Below, one piece after another: positions 32,283 to 45,051 of a stretch of DNA of 64,000 nucleotides (within the stretch, counting starts at the first letter, position 1; each line of letters starts with the position of its first letter). Source of the stretch: Cryptomeria japonica (Eukaryota > Streptophyta > Pinopsida > Cupressales > Cupressaceae); NCBI RefSeq assembly GCF_030272615.1, contig NC_081410.1:502534442-502598441 (forward strand), in the 5' to 3' direction. The notes under the pieces are model-generated. The model was not told the origin of the DNA and searched no databases. It was given only the letters and a program-made list of their open reading frames with translations. The position numbers and the translations under genes are program-made.

Positions 32283-33540
32283 GACCTTATCTTTAGAGTA
32301 ATGCATAGAGTTGATAGTCTTGGGAACCAGCATTGATCCATCTATAACCTATAACTCTTTAAAAAACCCTCCTTATTCTAGGGAAATCAAAGAAACCAAA
32401 CAATTGTCAACCTTGTGGAAGGAGATTAGCAATTATATTAAAGGTCACACTACAAAAATGTAATATGTTGAAAATGATCCAAGGAATTGGAACCTTCCTT
32501 TTTAGAAATTAAATCAAGATATGTGAAATTTATGGATTTGAACATTTACTTATTAGATTAAGATTCTTTTACCACTTCTATCAAATATAATCAAACAGTC
32601 TCCAAAAACTCATAAAAGAACTTTATAAGGAAGCCATTAGTGCCAAGAGCCTTGCCTTTCTTCATCTAAAACATAATATTATACAGCTCCTTCAAATATA
32701 TAGTTGTGAAGAGAAAACTATTCATCTCACTTGAAACTAGAGGAGGAATACAATCTAAGACCAAATTTCCCCTCATCCACAACTTGAAGACCATAATCCA
32801 TGAATAGAGAAAACTAAAACTTGACCACCTCCTTAGAAATAGCTTGGAAATATTTTAATTATTCTCGTAGAGTGGCCAAGAGGGGCCAAGAAATTACCGC
32901 TTCTTTTCTCCTTTAAAAATTGGTACTCATATCCCCTTTCTGAAGCCAATAAATACAAGATTGTTTTTAATGGAAAACCTATTCTTGTAGCTACAATTCA
33001 ATAAGTTCCTTGGAACACCTAGTCTCTTCCTATAACAAATCTATTGTCATTCCATCTTCCTTAATTATTAAAGTGGATCTTGTTCAACCTAGTTATTCAT
33101 AAAATAAAGATTACCAAAATAATACTTATTCCATTTCTTAAGCTTGTATTTAACAAATTGGAGCCTTTTCAAAAATGAAAACATGGCATTTTTTAAGGAG
33201 GGCTTCCCTTCTAACCACCATTTCTCTACCAACTGATGTAGATTTGAATCATGAAGATGGATAAGATAAAATTGAAAATGGGGATGTTTAGATGAGGAGA
33301 AAAATGAGGAAGAGAAATTGATAGGGTAATGAACTGAACCTTTCCAACTTACGATCTCAAAGGAATTAGCTTAGCTATTTCCAATCCAAAAGTTAGAAAG
33401 AAGAAATCTATCTATCCTTTCTAAAATAGAATCCTCCCCACACCTTAAATTATGCGAGGTGAAAATTGAAATCCACACTTTAGCTGAGTTTATTATGCAC
33501 ATACTTAATCAAATTTGATCACATTACAATCAATAGCAAG
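32283..33540 (-). pseudogene. LINE-D: heavily decayed endonuclease-RT linker region
   Basis: On the minus strand, about 33,340-33,080 reads approximately as SVHYPINFSSS, then WWLEGKPSLKN, LKKWNKYYFGN, the typical L1 linker after the endonuclease. About 32,690-32,640 reads MKKGKALGTNGF, matching the RT N-terminal KGKAPGPDG motif. No long frame survives. Boundaries are approximate. It is much older than LINE-A/B. Confidence 0.65.
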
Positions 33541-34379
33541 AGAGTGAATCTAGGACAATGTGTCTCTTCCTTGTTAAAGTATCCAATCTCATTCATCCAT
33601 CTCTAGTTTTGTTTGGGAAAAATATTTGATGCTATGTTAATGGATGTGTTAAGGATCACTTTTCCTATATATCATATTGATTAAAGAAAATAGCAACTTA
33701 AGGAGAAAATAATAGAAGATGATCAAAATAAGAGCAAAGGCCTCAATTTATAGAATCTATGACCAAGATGTCATGATAAATGGATGGATGGGATTCATTG
33801 AGAGAGATGGAATGGATTGAGGGATTAGCCTTGTGACAAGTTTCATAAGAAGAAGGCATAAGAATGACATGTGTCATAGATGTTAGAGCTAGTTGTGCTC
33901 AAACTTGTGTGAGATCTCATGGGGAATCTCATGAAAGTGAAATGTCTACAACATGTGTAGTAATTAGGGTGTCTTGGGAAAGTAGCATGTCTATGACATG
34001 TGTAAAAGGTAGGGTGGCTATGAGGTGACCTTTGCATGCTCATACATATTTGAGAAACATGAGGGCATGAACTTTTGTCATATGATGGAAATTTTACATC
34101 TTGATTGATGCAGCTAGATTCAATGGCTAGAATTGATTTGTCAAGGATTGAAGGTGAGGTGGAATTAAATACTAGGAAAAATTATGATAAAGATTAACAA
34201 TCATATATCAATTAATTAAGTACGTATTAATAAATTGATTTAGTCAGAGGATTTGGTGATAATGTTTAGAACGATTTAAATAAATATAAATTTAATTAAG
34301 TAAAGGTAATTGGTAAAGATAAAGGATTAATTAAATAATTAAATTATTTAGAATGGGGGAAAGTCAAATGTGGTTGAGT
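33541..34379. other. Spacer, no gene recognised
   Basis: AT-rich sequence with 'gacatgtgt'-type words repeated between about 33,868 and 34,005. The 66-aa minus frame there is composed of those repeats. Confidence 0.5.
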
Positions 34380-37300
34380 ATAGATAGATTTAGTTGTCTA
34401 CAGTAACATATACAATCCAAATAATAGAAAAAAACAAAGGTAAAGAGCCCATAGGAAAGAGTAAACAAGTAGATATTAGAACACCTTCTACTTCACCTCT
34501 TAAGAGAAATCTTACATATACTCCCACAATATTAAAAACTATAAGGATCATAGAAGCAATGAAGAAGATATAGTTAGCTAAGGATAAATTTGTAGTATAT
34601 ATTAAAATAAATGTTAGTTATCCAGACTCCACTCATAGATAAAATGCCAAAAATATCCATTTGAAAAAGGGAGAAAAATGTTTCACTCGAAATATTTATA
34701 GTGGTAGTCGATTGCAAGATCAATGGAAGCTTCATAAGTTATAAAAAGAAACGAACCTCAAGATAGAATTGATGATCAAATTTTTTAAACCATTTCTAAA
34801 ATAATTGAAGACGTTGTCATAGAATTTCCTTAAGAGTTATAGGAACCTAAAAAATAAATATAAGTTGTAATTGAAGGGGCCCAAAAATTTGATAATAATG
34901 TGCAACCAATTGAAGATCTAACACCAAATAAAGAGTTCCCAAATAAAATAAATCAAGATATACCTCCCAAGGAATAAATAAGCACTAAAACATAGGTACC
35001 TACTAATTGGGAAGATTTGCCAAGAGTGAACAAAGTAGTAGAGAACAAAGTCTATTGAATCTCACCTTTTAAAAGAGAAATGATATACAGTAAGTTCTAA
35101 AGCTATAGAAAAACAAATTCATCAATAATAGGTCATAACTAAGAAATTAGGGAGCAAAATCATATCACATGTAATAGAGAAACACCCAAATGTAGAAGTA
35201 GATACAAGAACCCCATCTTGGTTAGTGAACATATGCTATTGCATGCTACAAATTAAACTATTTTTAATAAAATTGAAAAGTATTATATAAAAGATAGAAA
35301 TAAAAATTTCTAAGAAAAGAGATAGAAGCATATCATCTATAAAAAAAGATGCTATAGGTTCCAAGTAGCTCAATTTGTTACACCATTAGTTCAAAAAGAT
35401 GCAACTAATATGAGTCCCATTGAATTATTAGTGGACAACTATAAATCTAGGGAATTACACCAAGGAAAAGGATATCAATGAGCTTAAGTCCAATGTGGAT
35501 TCCATGGTAGGAGGAATCCAAAAGATTAAAAAAAAACATAACTAAAAACCTAAGTGATTGAATTGCAAAGTTGTATCAAACAATTGGTTGGGCTTAGCCA
35601 GTCAAGAGAAAAACTATCTTACAATAATTTGTTGCTTTGTAAGGATGGAAATATCATCTTTAGAAAAAATAAAATATGAGGTAAATCTCACTATAAATTG
35701 ATAAGGAGTCTATTGTCTCAAGGAGAGGAAATAATAAAGACTAATATCAATTGGAAATTATAAAGAAGCATGTGATTAGAATAGGAGAGTGTAGAAGTTC
35801 AATATAATTTATTATAAATTTGTACATTGTTTCTTCTAAATTTATAAGGATGAAAGATTAATTTTTAGCAATTTTTTTTATTTTGGAGTTACAAGAATAA
35901 TCCAATTAAGGGTTCAAAAACTCTAAATTAAAATAATATATCTTGTGTAGCCATTGTCTATCTTAGGGGAATGAAAAAAAGTATGCATTTACAAAATATC
36001 TAAGTTTGATTTCAAAGTATTATCTATAAGATTATTTGGCATCATAATTTTTAAACATTTAATATTGGGTCTAAAGAATACTTTTCTAAATCCCACTTTT
36101 GGTATATTTTTAATTTTAATGATTATGAGAATTGGATTGTACATGACTCTTAATGGGGAAGTTACTCTGACAATGTTGTGATGGTTTTGTTACTTCTTGA
36201 GTGTTGTATAGAGGGAAAATTAATTGCTTGGATAAGAACCAAGAGGAGAGCTCAAAAATTGTGAAATTTAGTGAGATTCTTTAGGTCCCATTCATTTGAT
36301 ACAAATTAACAGACACCAAATAATATTGTTTAAAAATTAATAAAGCATTATTATGATCTATCATGAGAGGTCAAAGACAAAAATCTCACACAAATGAACT
36401 CAAAATGCACTTGTATATTAGCACATTTTCATCCAGCGTATGTATGAATGATCTCTAGTCAAAATATATCTAGAAATGTATTTGATGATCTTGAAATGTC
36501 CCTCAAAAATAGTTATTAGAAGGTGACAAGTAGGTTCCTATCTTTTTTTCTTGGCATTACTCATTTCTAACATATTTATAAAAAGTTGACCCTAAAATAT
36601 GAAAAATAGGGTATTATCATTATCATTTTATTTCTACGATGACCCCATAAAATAATAAAAAGAAAAATAATACTTTTCAACTCCGTATTAGTTACTTTCT
36701 TGTCTAGCAATGTCATTAAAGAGCTTCACATAAATAACCGAAATATAATTGTACCTACTAATACCATATAAAGTTAAAATTATACATTAATAAATATTCT
36801 ATTACTACAATTAAGTATATATTTTAATTTATTCAATGTGTAAACATGTTTTACTCGCAAAAATCAAATTCTTATTAAAATAGATTTTAAAATGCTATAA
36901 AATAAACAATGTAATACATGAAATTGTGATTATATTATAATAACTAAAATAGAAAATTTTTGAAAATACAATTGATTGATCTTGGATAATGCACAATAGA
37001 ATTCCTATAAATCCAAAAAATACACTATAGAATTCCTACAATATGAAAGTTAAATTAAAATGTCACTTATTAGAGAATTTTGAAACTAATAATGTAGGAC
37101 AGTATGAATAGCAATAAAAATGTAAATAACACTCTTAAAAAATGAACCAATTAAGGGGAATATATAACCTATTTGTACGGTGCAAAATGACAAAATTGTG
37201 TCCATAAAATCAATCAAAGATAGGTGAGCTTATTAGTACTTGCCGTTAGGCTATTACTATTGCAATCGATTGTCATTGTTTTTTGTTAACTTGTTATTAT

Positions 37301-38052
37301 TGAAATGTTTCTCCAGCAATTAAAATTATGAAATTTTTGGTTTGATATATGTTTTTTAATTTTTATAAAGTTAAGATGCATGATTTTTAAGTTTCTAAAT
37401 TATAGAAATCATTTATCTCCAACCTAATTGGCTTGCAAATTTTACATCTTATTAGTGGATTATTGGGATCCACTATCTGAATAAATTTTTTTGGCAATTT
37501 TTTAGGTATGTTAAAATAATATTTACCATGTTTAAATTTTATTATCAAATTTATTTTTCTTATCCACCAAAAAAATATTTAACAACTATTAAGAAAATGT
37601 TTAGGAAAATTATTAGGTTTTAAAATACAAATAAATGAAAATGTGCAACTTTTACTAATACAAAAAAGTGAGAAAAGTAAATAACATAATAAATTTTATT
37701 ACTAAGTGTGAAATGAACATAATCATATTAAATATGGTTACATAGCTATAAATATAAATGTAATAATTTTGTATTTTAAAATAATCATTATTGATTTGCA
37801 GAATCATCAACAAATTAATGGGTCTATCCATTTTTCAGATAGAGAAGGGATGAATTACTCAGTTTCAACGTCAGATAGAGGTATGTGATATTGTTTTGAC
37901 ATATTTCACTTTTTAAACTGTTTTCAACATTGTAGGTTTGTTGAATATGAATTAATGAGTCTATTTAATTGCAGAATCATCAACATATTAATCTTCAACC
38001 TTTGGAACATTTGCAACAAGCTAAAAACACCCTCATTCTTCTTCCTTTTCCT

Positions 38053-38935
38053 CTAAACTACAGTCCAATTATCTTTCGGTGTCGCAATCACATCCACCTC
38101 TTTTGATTTTTTTACAGACTTGCATGTCCCATTTGTAGATGTAATTTCAGAAATATCCACTTCATATATCACGACAACACAAGCCAAATGATAAGGAGCG
38201 ACCTTATCTATTTTCGTGCTAGTTGGAGTAGGCTCCAACCTGGAACAAATTGGGGCCTATGCAGATTTTGGCGAACCTACATGGCATGTATTCACTACAT
38301 TATTTTTGGGCATAGCAGCTAAGGGAGTTTTCTCTTTTTTATCTTCCTCATTTTGTCTCGAACAATAAATTTTGTACTTTGTACAATGTGCAACAATGTG
38401 ATCCATGTTGAAACATCTACTATAACTTAAGGGAAAACCCTCATAATGTAAAAGATGGATCCAATCCGTATCAGCCATTTTTTAACATATCTTAGCTAGG
38501 ATTTCTTTAGTAATATTTGATTCCACCAAAATACCAAAAAATCTGGTGTGGAAAATAATTGGAAGAGATCCCAAATTTTTTTCTAATGAGTTTCCAGTTT
38601 CTTCAAAATAAGAATCAAACTAAAATTGTAAAGGAATATGGATAATGGAGGATTTTTACCTATACAGGAGTAGCATCAAAAGATTCAATAGTAGGGTTGA
38701 CTGAAGAATGCATGGCTCCAAATAAACAAATGTTGCTGGAAATTCTATTAGTAATTACAGAGAATCTCATTTCTATCCGAAAAGTGTCAAACACCATCAC
38801 AAGAAAACCTCGGGCGCAAGAGTAAATTTTTATATCTCTTACTAAAATTGGTCGTTGTGTCTCTGTGATCCAACCGTGCAGCTTCAAAAGGCTCAGCGAG
38901 AACTATAAGTGATGCAAACCATATTTATAACCCTA
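38053..38935 (-). pseudogene. LINE ORF1 fragment (DUF4283, zinc knuckle)
   Basis: On the minus strand the right part reads PILVRDIKIYSCARGFLVMVF and SSVNPTIESFDATPV, a DUF4283-like region. The left part reads YEGFPLSYSRCFNMDHIVAHC, which matches the usual YEGLPFRCxxCxxxGHxxxxC knuckle with one Cys lost. A Lys-rich tail follows. Several stops and frameshifts. No ORF2 follows to the left. It differs from LINE-A/B ORF1. Confidence 0.7.
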
Positions 38936-38968
38936 ACCCTAATAGTAAACCCTAATGAACCCTAATCC
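38933..38968 (+). repeat. Short cluster of telomere-like CCCTAA motifs
   Basis: Five imperfect aaccctaa words lie immediately upstream of the LINE ORF1 fragment (minus strand). Telo-box motifs are common in plant promoters; this may be a LINE 5' UTR feature. Confidence 0.5.
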
Positions 38969-39042
38969 TTATTGAATTATGTCTTCCAATTCACGATTGC
39001 TACTAGCTTATATATATTTAATAATATATATAGAATAACCCA

Positions 39043-39124
39043 AGAGGTATCCTTCTCGAAGCGCCTATTGTAGTTTAATGTTGAAAAATTAATTAAAAAT
39101 AGGCGCCTCTAGAAGGATACCTCT
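39043..39124. mobile_element. 82-bp hairpin (27-bp inverted repeats), MITE-like
   Basis: Arms 39,043-39,069 and 39,098-39,124 are inverted repeats with three mismatches around a 28-base AT-rich spacer. The arms (agaggtatccttc...) are GC-richer than their surroundings. No target-site duplication is evident. Confidence 0.7.
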
Positions 39125-40277
39125 AAATTAAAATACTAAGTACTGTCCACTACTGGCACTTGTTGAAATAGTGAAATTGAAGCATATGAAACAATCATGG
39201 TAGTTATTTTTTATGGTTGTATTTTTAATGGAGCAAACTATGAACATACCAAAATATTTGAAAATTGCATATACAAAGGTGGAGTAAAGTTAAAGTACAA
39301 TTTGTATATAGTCAATTTATTTATATCGAGTGATTTTTTTGTGATTGTGAATTTAAAAAAAAATTATAAGATTTGGGAAAATAGTGTGACAATTTTTCAA
39401 GCATGAATACTCATATAAGAAATTTATCCACTAAAAAATAAAAAAATAAAATTTAAAATAAAATAATTCTTAATTAAAAATTAAAATAAATAATGCTTGT
39501 TTTTTTCTTATTTATCTTTTCATCTATTTATACAATAACATAAATATATATTTTAAAATAATATTCATATAAATATAAAAGAAAATATTTCAATTATTAT
39601 GAATATATAATACATTAATATTTTTAATCATTTTAATTTTATTTTTTCATATATAAATTATTTATAATTTCTCTTAATATGTTAATTATAATTATATAAT
39701 ATATTATATATTAATATTTTTAATCATTTTCACTTTTAAATTTTTCTATTTATAAATGATTTATACGTAAAATATATTTTATTTAAATTCAGTTAAAATT
39801 GGCAAGCATATATCAGTAAAAACTATAATCAATATGCATATAACTTTTTAAAATATAAAAAAATCAAACTAAAATTATAAATAACATCCATGTAAGTTCA
39901 GGAGGAAAAATCAAACTAAAATTATATACAACATGCATTTAATTCACAAAGAAAAATCCAACTTCTGACTCTTGATATTTTGAATACAAATGAACTGAAA
40001 CTTTTATTCAAATAAAGCATGCGCCGTAAGTCTCTGTCATCGAAAAGTGAAGAAAACTCATTCGCCGAGCACGAGGCCGACAAACGTTGAAGGATTACAG
40101 TAAACCAACAGAAATCAAATTAAAGCCTCCTTTGAAAAATGAGTTAAGACTTGGTCTCTAATCCATTGACACCGACATAAATTAATTTAAGTCTTTGGCC
40201 TTTCAATTATGAGTAAAACTCTACATTTCAATTATGCGATATATTTGCATCGCTCGTTTGATCACTACATTTCTCTG

Positions 40278-40895
40278 TCAATTGTTGTGAATCTCTGTCC
40301 ATACATTTGCCAGTGCATCGCAGTGCCTAGCGGAGGAAAACCTTTTCATCTGGCCAAGGGAAGGGCAATTATTTACTGCAATCTGATCTGGGGACTCGCA
40401 AAGTGCCGATTCCGTCACTTTCTTGCCGGAGAAAAAAGATTTCATCTTGGAAAATTTGCCGCCGGGAGGCGATAGAAGGGGCCTCGTTTGAGATGACAGC
40501 GGGGGTCGATCCTGAGACCTCATTAGTATTTGCTTGGCCTGTTTTATCTTCTTCACTTGCCCAGTACACGACACTTTGGGAGACGTGGGCTCCTGAGGTT
40601 CGAACCTGTGGTCATTCTTCTTTTCCATGGCTTCCTTTGGAATTAATGAAATTGGGCGTCTAATTCCACCTGCTCTGTTAGCTCTACAGCCATACTCTAC
40701 TCTTCCTGGACTGACTGAAGCCATGTGATATCCAGATATGATCGATGACATCTTGGGCAAACAGGCGAGCACGGGATTCGAGCTCGCGCTTTGCGACTCC
40801 TTGGAGGACCTTGATCGCAAATGTAATTTGTCCGAGTCTTCGAAATTTTTCTCGTCTTTCTTATCGACTTTCATACAGCGAGTAAAGATTGCCAT
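40278..40895 (-). CDS. Syringolide-induced protein 14-1-1-like (At1g76070-like)
   Basis: An uninterrupted 205-codon frame from an ATG at 40,895 to a TGA at 40,278. Central residues read ISLIPKEAMEKKN and then EPQEPTSPKVSCTGQVKK, the signature block of the plant family that includes soybean syringolide-induced protein 14-1-1 and Arabidopsis At1g76070. The family is small, basic and Ser/Pro-rich, with no known enzymatic activity. The C-terminal third has SPPGGKFSKMKSFFSGKK, also family-like. Base composition and GC content stand out from the AT-rich flanks. It appears to have no introns. Unit 1 lacks exactly this stretch. It could be a live single-exon gene, a retrocopy or a captured gene; the open frame favours a recent or functional copy. 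Confidence 0.72.
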   Translation of the reverse strand: MAIFTRCMKVDKKDEKNFEDSDKLHLRSRSSKESQSASSNPVLACLPKMSSIISGYHMASVSPGRVEYGCRANRAGGIRRPISLIPKEAMEKKNDHRFEPQEPTSPKVSCTGQVKKIKQAKQILMRSQDRPPLSSQTRPLLSPPGGKFSKMKSFFSGKKVTESALCESPDQIAVNNCPSLGQMKRFSSARHCDALANVWTEIHNN

Positions 40896-41640
40896 CTATA
40901 AACTGTGCTGAATCGGAGAATATTCAAAGCAGAAAGTCGTTTTTTGCGGTGTGCGGAAGAAAGATTTTTCAGCGCAATCAATAATTACTGAAAATGATGG
41001 CTTTTTAAAGATTAATTTCAGGAGAAGATTTGGTCAACTGTAGACCAAACAAACACAAAACTTAAGATTACTTTGGGTGACTGCATGTATTAAAATTGTA
41101 TTGTCCGTCTTGTATAACGCTTTTTTCTAATTTTAGACTATATATTTTTGTAATTTTAGACTTCTTTTGCAATTTTAAAATATATTAGATCTTATAGTTT
41201 GACTTTTATTATTTTTATTTATATAATATTTAATATGGCATTATTATAATTAGTAAATTCTAAAAATCTACTATAAAATATAATATAATATTTAATTTAT
41301 AAAATATATATTAATTTAAATTATTTTTAAAGATAGAATTAAATTATTTTTAATATTTTAAAATCTTTCTGAGAAGATTATCTTGATTATTTTTAGTTAT
41401 TTATTTATATTAATATATATTGTTGTATAATATTTATTATTGAATAGATATTAATTTATAATTTTTTAGAGATGTAATATAATTGTTTTTAGTTTTTAAA
41501 ATACTTTTAGTAAGATTACCCTGATTTTTTTAATATGAGTTAAGAAATTTATTAAATTTATGGCTTTTATGTTTATTGATAATGGTTAGAATTGTTTTTC
41601 TTGGTTGTTTTTTCTTATTCTAATATCCTTGAAAGTTGAG

Positions 41641-42704
41641 ATTTTGGGATGATTAGATAAGGAGAGACCACAATAAAAATTGTATATACCATAGTTGTCA
41701 GACAAGGAGTTTGAGAGCATTGATCAAATCATTCATTCATAAATAGTCAAAAAAAAAGGAGAAAAGAATATTGGAAATATTTGATTCATTGGAAGAACCA
41801 TGCATTGGATGAGACTTCTTGAATAAGTGCTTTAGATTTGGTGAAATTTGGAATTTCAAATTCAATTTTTCACTTTGTTTTGATGTTCATTCCAATCTAT
41901 TTCCAAGTTTGGGATTAACAAGGGCCTATGTAATATAAAATTACATTCAATGTGATATGTTTCCAAGGTTGTGATAAAATATAATGCAATTGGACACTCC
42001 ATAGAAACTACACCAAATTCATTATAGAGTTTGCATATACCATTGGAGAAAGCGCCAAATAATAATAAATTGATTGAGTTGCAATGGAATAAGAAGCTAG
42101 AAAGCCAGATGTCAAAAGGGAAGGAGAATATGAAATGCATAGCTATGTGGGAAAATAAAAGAATGCTCACGGTTGTGTAGCAAAAGGGGGATGGTGCATA
42201 AGGAAAGTAAAATGAAGATATAGCCAATGCATGGAGTTAGGTCCATTGCCATATTAAGAGCCCCAACGTGGAATAGGAAAAGAGTAATTTTCCTCCAAGA
42301 ATGAAATGGCAGGAAGAGGGTTGTAGCCAGTAGAAAGGAAAGAGTAGAAGGTTGGGAGTATGTTTTGATGCCACTAGCAAATAGAAAATAAAGATAGAAA
42401 GCAGAGATAGAGTTTTATGTGTAGCTGCATAGGAAGTCAAACTCAATCAATTTTGTTGTCGTAAAGTAATAAACCTTTGGTATAAGGTGTATATTGAAAA
42501 CTAAGGAAAAGTAAATAAATCATTGTTGTGTGAGGAGAGAGAATACAAGAATCTAGACAAGTGCATGAGGGAGAAGACAAGAGACTTTGGATTGAAAATT
42601 GTGCAAAGACAGAGTGTAAGTGCATGGAAGGTGAAAAGAGGCTCCAATTAGAATGTGAATAGAGGAGGATTAAATACAAATTGGCCAACAGTTTTTTGTA
42701 GAAG
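41641..42704. other. Spacer, no gene recognised
   Basis: Moderately AT-rich. Several minus-strand frames of 60-121 codons (41,862-42,721) are hydrophobic and Phe/Leu/Ser-rich, as expected from purine-rich plus-strand DNA, and contain no known motif. Confidence 0.5.
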
Positions 42705-42709
42705 CTGAA
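42705..42709. repeat. CopM target-site duplication, left copy (CTGAA)
   Basis: Identical to 48,451-48,455. Confidence 0.85.
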
Positions 42710-43291
42710 TGTTGGCAACAATGCAGCAAACTGAGAGGGGGGGCTGAATCGGTTTGCACCAAAAACTTACTGCAACTTAAACCACAAAATAGACCTAATA
42801 ATTAACAGTTAAAGCATGAAACAACACCACGTGAGTAACACACACAACACCAAGATATTTGAAGTGGAAAACCCAGTTAAGGGAAAAACTATGGTGGGAA
42901 CCTACCTACAATGAAATATTACCCTATTAGGAGTAAATGTGAATATTACAATGGGAATGCACATGCATTCAAGCACACTACCTAGAGCTTACTGCTCAAA
43001 ATAAGAAACCCAAAAAGGCTACAACCTTAAGGGAAGACTGACTACCTTACAGGAAGTCTCATTGACTTACAAAATCATTTGGACTACAATCTAGATTACT
43101 GAACTGCGAAAATAGCATCTCCATATGCTTGAGTATAGTTTTGATTAAGTACAAAGTCTAATCTGCAACACTTCTCTTCTCCTTCACACTTCCGAAAGAT
43201 AAAATCACTTGTTTGCACATCCAACTTGATCATACACTCACATATACAACGCAGACACCTGCATACATGCATCTTACATGATTATTATATA

Positions 43292-43299
43292 TATTTATA
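43292..43299 (-). promoter_or_regulatory. CopM LTR TATA box
   Basis: TATAAATA on the minus strand, after a 'ccaacctt..ggtt' context shared with the CopP TATA box at 46,477-46,484. Confidence 0.6.
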
Positions 43300-43889
43300 C
43301 AAACCCTCAACCCATATTTCAAGGTTGGCCAAACCCTTGATAGAAATTACAAAATAACAACCTCACACGCTACAACAATTCATGCAGACCAAATCAATCT
43401 CAGCTAAGACATAGTCTAGACCCAAAACAATACCACAAATATGAAACACCTCCAAAAATTATGCCTTGATCATCTACAACATTATACAACCACAAAGAGT
43501 ATCTCATAGCACAAAGAATATTACCAGACAAGGAAAATATTCAATAACACATACAATAATCAATGCAAACCACCAATATGCATAGAACACTATCTAGAGA
43601 TATTCACAAGCAACATGAATTGCATCACAACAATCGCAACAACTAGGATTACCGAAATCGTCATCATTTCCCTACTCAAGCAAAAGAACATCAACATAAC
43701 TGACTGTCAAACTGAGAGATTTGCTTGTGGACCTCCAAATCCTGAACCACATGAACTGAGGACACACATCAATGTCCATAATACATCCCAAACATCTGCA
43801 ACCAAAGATATAGCATTTTTAGAGCAATATGGAGCACAAATCAGAATATCGAATAACACGAACAACTGCATAACATCCTTAATACCGTA

Positions 43890-44822
43890 TGGGCAAAAAC
43901 ACCAAATTGTGTCATGTTTCAGGTCAACTTATCAACACAACTGAATTTAAGTAATTCTAACTAAAAATTAATTTAAGTCAAACATATGGTCTATAGAGAT
44001 TCATTATAGCGATGTTATATATGTGCCACAACTTTTCCAATTGAAATTGTCTACTAAATGTATATTTTATACCCCTTTGGGTCTAATTACCAATTTTATT
44101 TTATTTTTTGAAAAACTCGATGTTTCAACAACTCTTTCTCTTAGATATAATTACATACCCTTTTATAGATCTATAAGTGAATTTTCCAAAACATATATCT
44201 TTTAATATTTTAATTATTTTTTAAAATTTTATATTATATCAACACTAAAATATAAGGTTGATTATCTTGTGAAGGAAAAATAAAATTTTGAAAAAATTTT
44301 TGAAAAAAATAAAAGCACTAGAGAAAAGAGTCTATGTCAGGATGATATAATTATTTTCTAATTTGGATAAATAATTAACAAAAATGGGATGTCGAATGGA
44401 AAGAGTTATATTTCAATACACGTGACTTTTCAAATTTATTGAAAAATATATTTACATAAAAAATAGTTAAAAATGTATTTTTGCACTAAAGTTTCAAGTT
44501 ATCAATATACACAAAAAAAATTGAAGAAAAAAAGGTAAAATTTACTATATAAAGTGTGATGCCTCGTGTAACTTCAATTTCAACATTTTATCAACAACTA
44601 AATTTTAGTGTTTACTTTATAAGAAAGTATATTCAAATAATTTTTTAAATATTTTTAAAAATTAAAAACATAAAATACATAAAAAAATATGAATTTTGTT
44701 ATTTTACATCATTTTAAAATTCAAAGCATATATATCACTTTCTATTGATTCAATTTAAAAGGTTGAATCAGCATTGGCCAGTTCCTTTATAGAAGTGTGA
44801 CACAACTTTGTGCTTTTACCCA
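43890..44822. mobile_element. 933-bp non-autonomous DNA element with 25-bp terminal inverted repeats
   Basis: The left end TGGGCAAAAACACC...GTGTCA (43,890-43,914) and the right end (44,798-44,822) are inverted repeats with four mismatches in 25. The insertion is proven by the paralogous LTR fragment, where the flanks are joined at about 48,206. The interior is AT-rich with no transposase. No clear target-site duplication, so the superfamily is undetermined. Confidence 0.82.
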
Positions 44823-45051
44823 GATCTCATAACTCAATCAGATCATCATGCGGAGCTCTACAAATGGGAATTAACCATCTACAGATAATATACCAGAAAC
44901 CCTTTAAACCACGTCAGCTCATTTGCAACAAACGGGCTAAACTAACTCATCCAATCAAACTGCAATATTGGAATACACAGAAGAAAGCTTTCCAACAATC
45001 TCCTCATCAAGAATCTTCACGTATGTTGACATCAATGACAACATATCAACA

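Larger units (their letters stand above)
34380..41640 (+). repeat. AT-rich repeat unit 2
   Basis: 34,950-37,250 aligns with 48,620-52,620 of unit 3 after removal of R2, and 39,165-39,620 aligns with 53,238-53,610. 39,620-41,630 aligns with unit 1. All are in the same orientation. Short coding-like traces on the plus strand (near 35,400-36,250) are too decayed to name. Unit-2-specific content: a LINE ORF1 fragment, a hairpin and the gene at 40,278-40,895. The LINE insertion site of LINE-A/B is empty here at about 39,620-39,635. Confidence 0.7.
42710..45051 (-). repeat. CopM 3' LTR (about 1.41 kb plus a 933-bp insertion)
   Basis: The minus strand starts TGTTGATATGTTGTC after the polypurine tract and ends GTTGCCAACA. 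43,686-43,889 and 44,823-45,051 match the 5' LTR fragment 48,009-48,450, which is continuous across the insertion point. Inner blocks match CopP's LTR in reverse ('gtgcattccc', 'gagctctaggcagtg'-like). Confidence 0.88.

Noticed and set aside
38933-38968. Interstitial telomere
   Set aside because: Only about five imperfect units, mixed spacing; more like a telo-box promoter motif.
40209-40663. Two plus-strand frames over the syringolide-like gene
   Set aside because: Antisense shadows; the minus frame has the family motif and a proper ATG and stop.
41862-42721. Three consecutive minus-strand frames that could look like a membrane protein
   Set aside because: No family motif, composition explained by purine-rich plus strand, different frames.
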